A stretch of DNA of 33,029 nucleotides from Microcystis aeruginosa Ma_MB_S_20031200_S102. GTDB taxonomy: Bacteria; Cyanobacteriota; Cyanobacteriia; Cyanobacteriales; Microcystaceae. Positions 1 through 8,015 of this stretch are shown piece after piece. The DNA is taken from contig SFBI01000164.1 of assembly GCA_007095845.1 (NCBI GenBank), forward strand, positions 1 to 33,029, read 5' to 3'. The position numbers and the translations under genes were made by a program. Positions within the stretch are counted from its first letter, which is position 1. The number at the start of each line of letters is the position of its first letter. The notes under the pieces are model-generated. The model did no database searches. It was not told the DNA's origin and saw only the letters and a program-made list of their open reading frames with translations.

Positions 1-11
1 AACAGTTATAA

Positions 12-131
12 GGTTGGTCAGGGTTGACCGTTAGATTCAGTCAGGGGACTGAAGACCTTACTAGGCGGTTATTTCAGGCATTACAGCCCTATTTCATGCC
101 TAAACGTTTCGCACAAGTTAACAAGCTATAG
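12..131 (+). CDS. possible 3' end of an unidentified gene
   Basis: An open frame from the stop at 9-11 to TAG at 129-131 reads as a plausible protein tail ending FMPKRFAQVNKL. It has no start codon at its left edge, so it would be the C-terminal piece of a gene interrupted or frameshifted near base 10. The 5' sequence lies outside the window. A GC-rich hairpin follows six bases after the stop, which supports a real gene end. I do not recognise the family. It could equally be chance or the decayed end of a transposase. Confidence 0.3.
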   Translation, partial: GWSGLTVRFSQGTEDLTRRLFQALQPYFMPKRFAQVNKL

Positions 132-136
132 TTTAA

Positions 137-163
137 AAAGCCGTCCTAAAAGGACGGGGCTTT
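137..163. terminator. GC-rich hairpin, likely bidirectional terminator
   Basis: An inverted repeat (AAAGCCGTCCT pairing with AGGACGGGGCTTT, small bulge) closes on a three-base loop. On the minus strand it is followed by a run of five T, so it could end transcription of the SpoIID gene. On the plus strand it follows the gene tail ending at 131. A hairpin of this sort also occurs at IS200/IS605 right ends, so a mobile-element origin is possible. Confidence 0.5.
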
Positions 164-280
164 AACCCAAAATTTCGGTAAATTTTAGTCAAACATTTGA
201 TTTACTTAGTTTCTAATCCTCTTTTTAGGTAGGAGAATTATCAGAGCCTTTCTTTTGCCTCTTGCCTCTTGCCTTCAGAA

Positions 281-336
281 ACTGATAACTGATGACTGAT
301 AACTGATAACTGATAACTGATAACTGATAACTGATT
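281..336. repeat. heptamer tandem repeat ACTGATA
   Basis: About eight copies of the 7-base unit ACTGATA lie in tandem, with one variant unit (ACTGATG). The array runs directly into the stop codon of the minus-strand SpoIID gene at 335-337. The same heptamer recurs at 7974-8008 beside the nadC stop. Such short tandem repeats are common between genes in cyanobacteria. Confidence 0.85.
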
Positions 337-1933
337 AATTTCCTCGCCAAAAGATAATCGAATTATTGAGAGGTTGGATGGTGGTGCCGGGATAATAGAA
401 AGCGAGAATTTGTTCGGGAGACCAACCCAAACGAGCTAAATTATAGGAACCAAATTGACTTAATCCTACCCCGTGGCCGAAACCGCCACCAATAAAGTTA
501 TAACCCTGGATCTGTCGATTGGTATCGTAGATAGGATCGATGTAGAATAGGGTACTGCGAGGCGGTCCTAAGGCACTACGCACCTCATTTTTATAGAGTT
601 CCAAAATCCCCTTATCGGTTTGAATGGTCATAGTCAGAATCCGACCGGAAGGAGAGCGCTTAGTCACTTCCATCCATTGGATTTTCTGGAAGTCGGCGAG
701 GGGATGTTTTCGCCGTGTTAGATAGGTTTCTAGGTCTTGACTCAAATCAGTTAAGGAAGCTTGTTTTTGCCAACGAAAAACCCGTCGTCCCGTCTCATTA
801 AAACCATCTTTAAGATTAATAAACTGGCGAAAAGTTGTCTCATTAGCGAGGGATTGTTTCGACAGATCCCAGACTCGATTAGGGGAGTCCACCACTGCGC
901 GCAGATAAGGTCTTTCTTCCCCATCCCACACATCACTAAAGAGGGCAGTTACCCCGCCGGTGGTGGAGGAATAAAGGGCATCGACTAACTCATTTTGGTA
1001 AGTTAAAACCAGGCCTTGAGTAGCTGCGATCGCTTGATCAGCCCGGGGATTAGTTCCCGTCAATCCATAATAAACTTGACAATGGGTATCGGCACAGAGT
1101 TCGTAATTATCGGCTTGAAAACGGCGGAGATTGCGGAGGGCGTAGGTGCGGGCGATAATAGTTTGCGCCCGGGTGGCACTTTCTGGGGCATCATGACCGA
1201 TTTCGTGGGGTACAACCCCGCGCAGGTAGGTTTCGAGGGGAACGTTATTAACTAGGGTAAAAGTGCCGTAGGCGTTGGGCTGTAGGCGCATAGTCCCACC
1301 GTACAAACGTACCTGATCGGGGCTATGGGTGACTTGAATCAGGTTTTTTTGGCTCTCGATTTCCAATTCTTTGGGAAAATAGCGCACCCCGTTGATTTGG
1401 AAAGAAACTTGCGGCTTTTCTTTGAGTAAAACACTATTAATATAGGGTTGATTGTGGCCTTTGCTTTGCAAACTGGTCAGCAACCAACGTCGCACTAGGG
1501 GATTTTCATAAACTTCTCGCTTTGCCCAAACCTGCCAGCGTCCGGGTTGGGTAATTTCCACTTTAATGCCCATTTTTGCCCAATTTTTGGCGCTATTTTC
1601 GGCGGTTTCAAAGGTGGCGTGGTCGCTTAAAATGACTTTTTCTTGGAGGATGGGAGAAGCGAGGGGACGGGGAATAACTTCTAATTGTAGGCGATTGGTT
1701 TGCAGGGTTTGGGGTTGGCCATCTTCTCCCACCACGCGCAGGGTGAGATTATCACCACTGGTACTACTCAGGGTTAATTTGTCCTTGGCTTCATCGCCAA
1801 AACGTTGGACAATGCCCACTCTCAGAAGCACATCCTTGGCTATAGCGGTAGGAATTAGGGTTAAACTGAGCAAGATCGCCGCAGTTATGGAACCGATGCT
1901 AATTATTGGTTTTTTTTCCTTGATTTTTAGCAT
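335..1933 (-). CDS. SpoIID/LytB-domain cell-wall protein
   Basis: A 532-residue exported protein. Residues 1-32 form a signal peptide: a short basic start (MLKIKEKKP) then a hydrophobic stretch ending near AIA-K. The SpoIID/LytB domain lies in the middle to C-terminal part, with the motif GVVPHEIG containing the family's conserved acidic residue, then AQTIIARTYALRN, and a C-terminal GGGFGHGVGLSQ block. SpoIID of Bacillus is a lytic transglycosylase acting on denuded glycan strands; cyanobacterial homologues are usually annotated as amidase enhancers. It therefore probably acts on peptidoglycan in the periplasm. The start is an ATG with a clear signal peptide. The gene stands alone, with repeat arrays on both sides. 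Confidence 0.9.
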   Translation of the reverse strand: MLKIKEKKPIISIGSITAAILLSLTLIPTAIAKDVLLRVGIVQRFGDEAKDKLTLSSTSGDNLTLRVVGEDGQPQTLQTNRLQLEVIPRPLASPILQEKVILSDHATFETAENSAKNWAKMGIKVEITQPGRWQVWAKREVYENPLVRRWLLTSLQSKGHNQPYINSVLLKEKPQVSFQINGVRYFPKELEIESQKNLIQVTHSPDQVRLYGGTMRLQPNAYGTFTLVNNVPLETYLRGVVPHEIGHDAPESATRAQTIIARTYALRNLRRFQADNYELCADTHCQVYYGLTGTNPRADQAIAATQGLVLTYQNELVDALYSSTTGGVTALFSDVWDGEERPYLRAVVDSPNRVWDLSKQSLANETTFRQFINLKDGFNETGRRVFRWQKQASLTDLSQDLETYLTRRKHPLADFQKIQWMEVTKRSPSGRILTMTIQTDKGILELYKNEVRSALGPPRSTLFYIDPIYDTNRQIQGYNFIGGGFGHGVGLSQFGSYNLARLGWSPEQILAFYYPGTTIQPLNNSIIFWRGN

Positions 1934-2010
1934 AAAGTCAAGTATCTGTTAATAAGTTTTCATAAAAGTTGACGATATTCAGAGATTATAGCAGCAAGCC
2001 GTTAGGTGTT

Positions 2011-2105
2011 AGGAAGTGGGGAGGTGGGGAGGTGGGGAAGTGGGGAAGTGGGGAGGTGGGGAAGTGGGGAAGTGGGGAAGTGGGGAAATGGGGAAATGGG
2101 GAATT
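2011..2105. repeat. GGGGAAGT octamer tandem array
   Basis: About eleven 8-base units of the type GGGGAAGT, with variants GGGGAGGT and GGGGAAAT, fill the gap between the SpoIID gene and the next minus-strand gene. The same array type is found at 5596-5772. This matches the short tandemly repeated repetitive sequences (STRR) known in cyanobacteria. Confidence 0.9.
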
Positions 2106-2110
2106 TCAGC

Positions 2111-2180
2111 TAAAACCCTAAAACCCTAACACCCTAACACCCTAAAACCCTAAAACCCTAACACCCCAACACCCCAACCA
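2111..2180. repeat. AACACCCT octamer tandem array
   Basis: Roughly eight units of AACACCCT or AAAACCCT with period eight lie directly after the GGGGAAGT array. A similar degenerate partner array follows the second GGGGAAGT array at 5790-5838, so the two array types travel together. Confidence 0.85.
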
Positions 2181-2192
2181 CCAAAAAAGCAT

Positions 2193-3242
2193 TTAACTTC
2201 CCCCATCGCTGATAATGCGTAAACGTACCGTTTTTTGCCCACCCTCATCCAGTTCTACTTCGATCACTTCACTGGTTAAACTTTCCAAACAGGTTAACAT
2301 CGATCGCAGATGGGGATTACTTGCTCCCGTATCCACATAGAGGCGATCGGACAAACTACCCAAACGTTTCCAAGTAGTATAAAGTTTAGCCACAGCCTGC
2401 TCTAATTGTGTGGCTTGTTTAACCAGATCCGCCGCCGTATTTAGACAATCGACGCGCAAAGCTTCTTCTAGAGCCATTTCAATATCTAAATTACCCCGTC
2501 GGAGAGTTTGTACTTGGGCCGCCGCGTCGAGATATTTAGCTAAACTGCGTGCTTCCGAGGTGATTAATTTTACCGTGTCCACATCGGGATTAGCGGCGAT
2601 TTCTTGACGGAGAGTGTCGATATGAGTATCGGGTAACTTTTCTAATTCTTTCACTAGGGGAGCGAGATGACGCGCCGGTAAACTACCATCACTGGCTTTT
2701 TCCTTCACTTCATCGGGTAGTAAGTCTGAACTCATCGCCGTCCATTCATCGGCCAATTGCTTCACCTCTCGACGGGTAATCCTCTCCCCTTGTCGGGCCG
2801 CATCACTGACTAATTTTTGAATTTCGGGGGCAGATTTGGCCGTTTCTACGAAGGCCCGTTTACTAAAATTATTGATACTATCGGGATCCAGTTGTCCTTC
2901 TGCGAGGAGAGTATCGGCACTATTAGCCAATTGAATCAGAGCATAAGCTTGACTTTTAGTGATTTCTCGCTGTTTTAACCAGTTTAAAAAGCCCGTACCG
3001 CGACTGTCACCGCCTTGCTTCTCCCGGTCGCGAATAGCTCGCAAAATTCGCCCCCGCCAGATTTCCGTTTGCAAATCAAAGCGATCGCAGACTTTCCAAA
3101 AAGAATCCAGTTGCTGCTGAAAATCATGATCTTGGATGGTTTCATCTTCGGGATCCGGCAGTTGAAAGTTAAACTCTAGAGGCGTTTCAAAGGCATCCAT
3201 GATCGCGGAGGTGTCGGAGGGGAACGTCGCAGCATCAACCAT
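2193..3242 (-). CDS. conserved cyanobacterial protein, HTH-like region
   Basis: A 349-residue soluble protein without signal peptide or membrane segment. The N-terminal third contains GFLNWLKQREITKSQAYAL, which resembles the helix-turn-helix-like segment of DUF3102/ParB-type proteins (a WL..G/E.s.s.A.a.i.lA pattern). The rest is strongly helical and rich in Glu, Leu and Lys, consistent with coiled coil, and the end (VELDEGGQKTVRLRII) is beta-like. A DNA-binding or scaffold role is possible but not shown. The gene lies 126 bases downstream of the PP2C phosphatase gene on the same strand, so they may be cotranscribed. Confidence 0.65.
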   Translation of the reverse strand: MVDAATFPSDTSAIMDAFETPLEFNFQLPDPEDETIQDHDFQQQLDSFWKVCDRFDLQTEIWRGRILRAIRDREKQGGDSRGTGFLNWLKQREITKSQAYALIQLANSADTLLAEGQLDPDSINNFSKRAFVETAKSAPEIQKLVSDAARQGERITRREVKQLADEWTAMSSDLLPDEVKEKASDGSLPARHLAPLVKELEKLPDTHIDTLRQEIAANPDVDTVKLITSEARSLAKYLDAAAQVQTLRRGNLDIEMALEEALRVDCLNTAADLVKQATQLEQAVAKLYTTWKRLGSLSDRLYVDTGASNPHLRSMLTCLESLTSEVIEVELDEGGQKTVRLRIISDGGS

Positions 3243-3320
3243 ATATGATAGACTCGGCAGTTAATCAGGCATTTTATCTTAACTCGCTCAGGCAACCCCC
3301 GACAAGCCAGTTAACCGTCA

Positions 3321-3370
3321 GCCAAAACCCCACACCCTGTTCCCAAAAACAACTTTTTGCCGCAAACCCT
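3321..3370 (-). repeat. partial copy of dispersed repeat with AGGGTTTGCGG end
   Basis: The sequence ending TTTTTGCCGCAAACCCT matches the right end of the repeats at 22805-23000 and 24491-24772, including the CCCCACACCCT stretch. The PP2C stop codon (TAG at 3369-3371) overlaps the outer end of this repeat, so the phosphatase gene seems to terminate at the insertion junction. Confidence 0.65.
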
Positions 3371-5405
3371 AGTTAGGGGAAGCATTGGGGGGACTCGGAC
3401 TGGTGACGGGTGCGGAAGGTGTTGTCCCCGGAATGGGACTCGGATCGGTGACAGGTGCGGAAGGTGTCGTCCCGGTCGTGGGACTCGGAGCGGTAATGGG
3501 TGCGGGAGAAATCGATGGATTAGAAGCGGGATCACGACTCAAGAATTGCCAAGCGATCGCAGCCAGTAAACCGAGAACACCGACAGCGATCGCTGCTCCG
3601 AGGAAGGGTGAAATGGCAGTGCGCGCAGGGGGGGAGGTAGGACTAGAAACAGAAGAAGATGGAGGGGGAGAAGTGGGTGTTGCCGTTACCACTTTTTCTC
3701 CGGGGTCGGTGTCCCTGTTGTGATCAAAATCTTGGTCATTAGGATCGGGAATAATTCGTTCTTTGGCCTCAGCATAAACTAAAGGCGTGACAGGTTCAGC
3801 TGCAGGAACTACCCGACAATAAACTAGGGCGATGGTGGAGTTATCATGACCGTTTTTCTGGTTAGCTAGTTGTAATAAACTTTCCCCCACGGCCGTCACG
3901 GTTTTCTCTCCTCGCAAAAGAGGCAGAATTTCACTGTCCCAGTATTGTTCTACCCGATCATAATCACTTAAACCATCGGAACAGAGGAGAAAAACACAAT
4001 CTTGATCAACAATCAACCTTTGAACAGTGGGATGGAGATTAGTGGCGCTACCCATGCCCAAAGCTTGCACCAAGGCCCCTGCGTTGGGATACTGTATGGC
4101 ATCACGATAGAGGAGATAGCCTAATTTCACCTCCCTGGAAGCGAGATCATCATCCACCGTCACTTGATGACAACTATGGGGGGTAATCCAATAGATACGG
4201 GAATCCCCCACATGGGCAACGTACATTTCTTGAGCATGGCCAAAGGCCATAACTAGAGTCGTACCCATGCGCTGACGATCTTGTCTTGACTCCTGATCAT
4301 TGCGTTTACTGATCAGATCATTGGTGACACGAATCGCCTGTTCGAGGGCAAGACTGCAACTATCGGGATAGAATTCAGTATCACTGGTGAGACTCTGATT
4401 AATTTCCCTAGGCAGGGTTTCGATCGCCAATTGAGCAGCGATTTCGCCCCCTTCCTGACCGCCGATGCCATCACAGACAATTGCAAGGGGCTTGCCCTGA
4501 GCTTTGTCGAAGGGATTTTGACCATGAGCGAGGGTTATGGCCTGATTAGCTGGGGGATAACAGGCATCCTCGTTGTGTTCCCGCAGCGGACCGGTATCGG
4601 TGCAGGTGAAAATCTCATAGGTGCGTTCTCGACCCGCACCGTAGTGCTGTAGAGCATAATCGAGGATCGTAATCAGGGACTCTGGGCGATCGAGATCACC
4701 GGATTCTAGTTCTTGGGTCAGGGATGCCAGAAAATCTTGAATATTAGCGGCTGCCGTCGGTATTAGACCGGCCCAGAAAGCCCCCAAATCTCGTAAATTG
4801 GGAGCGGTGGCCTCGTCTTTGCTTAACTCTAGCAATTGCAGCAGCTGATTATTCACTCTCGTTAGAGAAGGGTTGAGCAGACTAGAGACCACAGCTTTTT
4901 TCTGGAGGGGATGCCAGAGTTTGGCCATTTGCCATAACCAGTGAATTTGCCTTAAATCGGAAGCTTGCGACCAAACCTCGGCCAGAGTGGGCAATAGTTC
5001 CGGATAAATTAATTCTCCTGTTTCATCGAGGGGAATAGTGCTGTATTCTAACAGCCAGATGTCCATATTTAAGCGTTCATCGGGACTGGCAATATAGCCA
5101 TAGACTTGGGGAATGTGGAGATGGAAGGGTAACAATTTTAGGTAGAGGGAGAGCCAGCTAGGAGGTTCTTCCGGTGCTTGAGGTGCTTGAGCTGGTTTAG
5201 TGTCAAGAACAATTTGTGGTTGTTTGACCAAATAACGATTATCAATTAGCTCACCCACACGATAATAGGTTCTCACCCAATCACCGATCATCCATAAATA
5301 GCGCTTAACTAAAGGAGTACCGCATTTTTCACAGAATCTATTAGTGAGAGCGTTCGGGGCTAAACAGGTTAGGTTTTGACATTGGAGGTTTATCACGGAA
5401 TCCAT
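3369..5405 (-). CDS. PP2C-type Ser/Thr protein phosphatase, zinc-ribbon and membrane anchor
   Basis: A 678-residue protein. Residues 9-28 hold a zinc ribbon (C-x4-C then CEKCG). The PP2C catalytic domain covers about 265-515, with HNEDACYPP, the metal-binding VCDGIGGQEGG, VAHVGDSRIYW, CSDGLSDY and NSTIALV. A single membrane segment (FLGAAIAVGVLGLLAAIAWQF) lies near residues 600-620, followed by a Pro/Ser/Thr-rich tail containing direct repeats (PSP.PGTTPSAPVT). The N-terminal 30-260 region may be a degenerate kinase-like or regulatory part. The enzyme would remove phosphate from Ser/Thr with Mn/Mg. A cytoplasmic catalytic domain with an outward tail is inferred. The tail repeats make its length likely to vary between strains. 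Confidence 0.92.
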   Translation of the reverse strand: MDSVINLQCQNLTCLAPNALTNRFCEKCGTPLVKRYLWMIGDWVRTYYRVGELIDNRYLVKQPQIVLDTKPAQAPQAPEEPPSWLSLYLKLLPFHLHIPQVYGYIASPDERLNMDIWLLEYSTIPLDETGELIYPELLPTLAEVWSQASDLRQIHWLWQMAKLWHPLQKKAVVSSLLNPSLTRVNNQLLQLLELSKDEATAPNLRDLGAFWAGLIPTAAANIQDFLASLTQELESGDLDRPESLITILDYALQHYGAGRERTYEIFTCTDTGPLREHNEDACYPPANQAITLAHGQNPFDKAQGKPLAIVCDGIGGQEGGEIAAQLAIETLPREINQSLTSDTEFYPDSCSLALEQAIRVTNDLISKRNDQESRQDRQRMGTTLVMAFGHAQEMYVAHVGDSRIYWITPHSCHQVTVDDDLASREVKLGYLLYRDAIQYPNAGALVQALGMGSATNLHPTVQRLIVDQDCVFLLCSDGLSDYDRVEQYWDSEILPLLRGEKTVTAVGESLLQLANQKNGHDNSTIALVYCRVVPAAEPVTPLVYAEAKERIIPDPNDQDFDHNRDTDPGEKVVTATPTSPPPSSSVSSPTSPPARTAISPFLGAAIAVGVLGLLAAIAWQFLSRDPASNPSISPAPITAPSPTTGTTPSAPVTDPSPIPGTTPSAPVTSPSPPNASPN

Positions 5406-5595
5406 GAAAACTGCTTACTCCTAAAGCGCGGTTAGTATAGGTTACTAAAATAGCGTGTTTTTACCACGATGACTGTCAGTGTATTCTAGTGTCTCCTAAA
5501 TTTTAATACTTGTGGCTCGATCGAGAATAATTAATGCTGACAGTGCCATCTCTATAGTTGTGTCTGGGGTGTAGGAATTATAAATTATGAATTAT
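5406..5595. other. upstream region of PP2C gene
   Basis: The 190 bases upstream of the phosphatase start hold no open frame I would support. The region is AT-rich and should contain the phosphatase promoter, but I see no convincing -35/-10 pair. Confidence 0.4.
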
Positions 5596-5772
5596 GAATT
5601 GGGGAAATGGGGAAGTGGGAAAGTGGGGAAGTCGGAAGTGGGGAGGTGGAGAATTGGGGAAGTGGGGAGGTGGAGAAGTGGGGAAGTGGGGAGGTGGGGA
5701 AGTGGGGAAGTGGGGAGGTGGAGAAGTGGGGAGGTGGGGAAGTGGGGAAGTGGGGAAATGGGGAAGTGGAGC
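5596..5772. repeat. GGGGAAGT octamer tandem array, long copy
   Basis: More than twenty 8-base units (GGGGAAGT, GGGGAGGT, GGAGAAGT and relatives) run across 177 bases. All three forward frames and one reverse frame stay open across it because the repeat lacks stop codons, which creates false ORFs of 60-68 codons. None has coding character. Confidence 0.9.
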
Positions 5773-5789
5773 ATTTGGATGAAATTTCC

Positions 5790-5838
5790 CTAAACCCCTA
5801 AATCCCTATCACCCTATCACCCCAAAACCCTATCACCC
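5790..5838. repeat. degenerate CCCTATCA octamer array
   Basis: Units such as CCCTATCA and CCCCAAAA repeat with period eight just after the GGGGAAGT array, mirroring the arrangement at 2111-2180. It lies between the array and the 3' end of the acetyltransferase gene. Confidence 0.75.
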
Positions 5839-5882
5839 TGTCTTCTGTCTCCTGACTGATAACTCCCGGCTCCTAACAGTTT

Positions 5883-6338
5883 CTAAATATTTTTCCACAT
5901 CAGCAAAGAGCGAGTTTGAAAGCCGAGATTTTGGTAGAGATTGAGAGCATTATCGTTATTGATGAAGACTTGTAAACCGATGCGGGTTTGTCCGCGACTT
6001 TTTGCCCAATCCTTAGCTCGATCGATTAGTGCGCTGGCGATACCTTGGCGACGATGCTGGGGATCAACGTAAATTAGGAAAATATGACCATAGCGATCGC
6101 CTGTCACCTGATCGACGGCGCTCCCCATCCAGAGACAAGCGATCGCTGTTTGTTGTCCTTCGACGATCCACAGGGGAGTATCGAGGCCAAAAAACTGTCT
6201 GACTGTATCAGCTAGATGGGAGAGGTTTTTTTGTTCGGGAAAAAATTCTTCATAGGTGCGGGTGAGAAAATTAATGAGTAGATAGCGATCGCCCATTTTT
6301 CCCAGTCGTAGCTGATAATCTTTGGGAAGGTTAGCCAT
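5883..6338 (-). CDS. GNAT-family N-acetyltransferase
   Basis: A 151-residue protein with the acetyl-CoA binding signature of the GNAT fold: RRQGIASALIDRAKDWAKS, preceded by a beta strand (GHIFLIYVDPQ) and followed by NDNALNLYQNLGF, the usual motif-B end of RimI-like enzymes. It would move an acetyl group from acetyl-CoA to an amine of unknown identity. Its start codon lies inside the end of the upstream 54-residue membrane peptide gene (8-base overlap), so the two are probably translated together. Confidence 0.9.
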   Translation of the reverse strand: MANLPKDYQLRLGKMGDRYLLINFLTRTYEEFFPEQKNLSHLADTVRQFFGLDTPLWIVEGQQTAIACLWMGSAVDQVTGDRYGHIFLIYVDPQHRRQGIASALIDRAKDWAKSRGQTRIGLQVFINNDNALNLYQNLGFQTRSLLMWKNI

Positions 6339-6495
6339 ACCAAGGATAAAAGAAAATTATGCCCAGGGATTGCTCGATCGGAGCGGGTGCCGCTAAATCT
6401 GTTGGTAAAAAAATCCGGATGCCGGTGGCAACCAAAGCAACTAAAAACACTAAGATAGTCAGGAACGGGGCGATATATTGCCTAAAAAAAGCCAT
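6331..6495 (-). CDS. small single-span membrane protein, 54 aa
   Basis: An ATG at 6493-6495 opens a 54-codon frame ending with TAA at 6331-6333. The product starts MAFFRQYIAPFLTILVF, has one hydrophobic segment (about residues 9-30) and then a proline- and alanine-rich stretch (PTDLAAPAPIEQ). It overlaps the acetyltransferase start by eight bases, the usual sign of a real coupled gene. I do not recognise a family. The function is unknown. Confidence 0.6.
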   Translation of the reverse strand: MAFFRQYIAPFLTILVFLVALVATGIRIFLPTDLAAPAPIEQSLGIIFFYPWYG

Positions 6496-6580
6496 AATTA
6501 TTTGATCTCTAAACTGCTGTTCTTTCTATTTTAGGGATTGCCATTGGAGATATCAGCAATTTTTTTCCTAAAAATTCGCC

Positions 6581-6609
6581 AAAAAAAAGTGATCGGCATA
6601 CCGATCACT
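6581..6609 (-). terminator. rho-independent terminator
   Basis: A perfect 9-bp stem (AGTGATCGG with CCGATCACT) and four-base loop CATA. On the minus strand the stem is followed by eight T. It lies about 40 bases after the small frameshifted gene at 6650-6812 and would end that transcript. Confidence 0.8.
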
Positions 6610-6649
6610 AAAAACCGACAACTAGACTATGACTAAACACCGATTAAAT

Positions 6650-6812
6650 CTAACGAAGGTGCAAATAGGCCGCCTCTGCTTCTAATTGACGCACTAAAGC
6701 TTCATTTCCCTGCGCTCTAGCTACTTCGAGTCGGTGTTGTAAATTTCTGCGGAGTGTTTCTCTATGAGCGACGGCGGCTTGTGTTAGGACTTGCTGACGA
6801 TTTTTGTTCATG
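6650..6812 (-). pseudogene. small helical protein gene with apparent one-base frameshift
   Basis: The ATG at 6810-6812 gives MNKNRQQVLTQ and then hits a stop after 16 codons. If one base is dropped in the TTT run at 6779-6781, the frame continues to TAG at 6650-6652. It would give a 53-residue charged helical protein ending AYLHLR, with the segment HRLEVARAQGNEALVRQLEA. Composition of both halves, the strong terminator downstream and the compact layout suggest a real small gene broken by one inserted base, or a sequencing error in a short homopolymer. Function unknown. Confidence 0.5.
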
Positions 6813-6945
6813 ATGGACAGACTTTTGAGCGACTTAACTTACCTTATATCTAAATCATAACATTCTCCTTGATAAACTGTATCTTTAGTTACTGAATTTA
6901 GCGTTAAGATTTATTAAGGCTGTTGGCAATCCTAGGGACAAGTCA

Positions 6946-7743
6946 ATGACGGAACAGGCGCTAATAACCCTTACTAGCGATTTTGGACTACAGGACGGTT
7001 ATGTGGGCATTATCAAGGGAGTAATCGCGGGAATTGCCCCCCATGCTCGCACGATCGATCTGAATCATCAAATTTCGCCCCAAGACCTTTACACTGGTCG
7101 TTTTATCCTCCTGAATGCCTATCAATATTTTCCCCAAGGCACTATTCATCTGGCAGTTATAGATCCGGGAGTGGGAAGCAAAAGATGCGGGGTAGGGATT
7201 CGTTTTGCTGGTGGTTATTTAGTTGGGCCAGATAATGGTTTATTTAGTGGCATTTTAAGCCAATCTCCCGCTATATCTACCGTTAATCTCGATAATACTT
7301 CCTATTGGCGCACCCCTAACCCTAGCACTACTTTTCACGGTCGTGATATTTTTGCTGCTGTGGCCGCTTATTTGGCCCGGGGAGTACCCCTAGAAATGTT
7401 AGGTGAGATTATTGATCCCGATAGCTTGCAACAATTAGCGATCGCTGTTCCGCAAGTCGAGGAAGATAAAATCAGGGGTCAAATCCAATATATCGACATT
7501 TTTGGCAATTTAATCAGTAATATTCCCGATTATCTCCTAGAGGGAAAAAATTGGTCAGTGCAGTTGGGTCCAAAAATTATCCCCGCAAAAAACACCTACA
7601 GTGATGTTCCTTGGGGGGAAATAGTCGCTTTTATCGGTAGTCACGGGGGGTTAGAAATTGCCGTCAATAGTGGTAGCGCCCAAAAGCAATTACACCTAAA
7701 TATTGGCGATGCGATCGAGGTTAGAATAGATAGGAGTCAGTGA
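6946..7743 (+). CDS. SAM hydroxide adenosyltransferase (DUF62/SAM hydrolase family)
   Basis: A 265-residue protein of the fluorinase/chlorinase/DUF62 superfamily. Visible motifs are LTSDFGLQDGYVG at the start (the conserved DFG..D), HLAVIDPGVGS, GPDNGLF, FHGRDIF.A.A and the C-terminal DIFGNLISNIP. Members of DUF62 cleave S-adenosyl-methionine with water (hydroxide) to adenosine and methionine. The short active-site loop of halogenases cannot be judged here. Length is typical for the family. It appears monocistronic, with a dispersed repeat downstream. Confidence 0.93.
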   Translation: MTEQALITLTSDFGLQDGYVGIIKGVIAGIAPHARTIDLNHQISPQDLYTGRFILLNAYQYFPQGTIHLAVIDPGVGSKRCGVGIRFAGGYLVGPDNGLFSGILSQSPAISTVNLDNTSYWRTPNPSTTFHGRDIFAAVAAYLARGVPLEMLGEIIDPDSLQQLAIAVPQVEEDKIRGQIQYIDIFGNLISNIPDYLLEGKNWSVQLGPKIIPAKNTYSDVPWGEIVAFIGSHGGLEIAVNSGSAQKQLHLNIGDAIEVRIDRSQ

Positions 7744-7843
7744 TCAGTGATCAGTTATCAGATTTGAGTTTTAAGGGTTCTTAGTTACTTGATATAGTTT
7801 GATCGGGTGGCATAAATCCACTAAATCCTTATCTGGCAAGAGA

Positions 7844-7948
7844 CTTAATTGATTAGTTCGTTCTAGATCAAAAACAATTGACAAAAATTGCCTAAGATGT
7901 TTCTCTATAAGGGTTTCATCCCTTATAACCCCCGTCTATTGCATAACA
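7844..7948 (-). repeat. 105-bp dispersed repeat, copy 1
   Basis: This segment matches the reverse complement of 15445-15549 over its whole length, with scattered mismatches. It contains an internal hairpin (ATAAGGG, loop, CCCTTAT). It lies in the intergenic gap between the SAM hydrolase and nadC. It looks like a small non-autonomous mobile element or an IS fragment. Confidence 0.75.
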
Positions 7949-7973
7949 CAAACCGAAGAACCGTTTTAAGTTC

Positions 7974-8008
7974 ACTGATAACTGATAACTGATAACTGAT
8001 AACTGATA
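7974..8008. repeat. heptamer tandem repeat ACTGATA, copy 2
   Basis: About five units of ACTGATA lie eight bases outside the nadC stop. This is the same unit and the same position relative to a minus-strand gene end as the array at 281-336. Confidence 0.85.
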
Positions 8009-8015
8009 TGGCCTT

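Noticed and set aside
2111-2180. CCCTAA-like repeats resembling telomeric DNA
   Set aside because: The period is eight, not six or seven, the array is internal between two genes, and the surrounding genes are bacterial.
2011-2180. CRISPR-like periodicity
   Set aside because: The unit is 8 bases with no unique spacers and no cas genes nearby.
5587-5801. Several overlapping ORFs of 60-68 codons over the GGGGAAGT array
   Set aside because: They are open in four frames only because the repeat lacks stop codons; the translations are pure repeat products.
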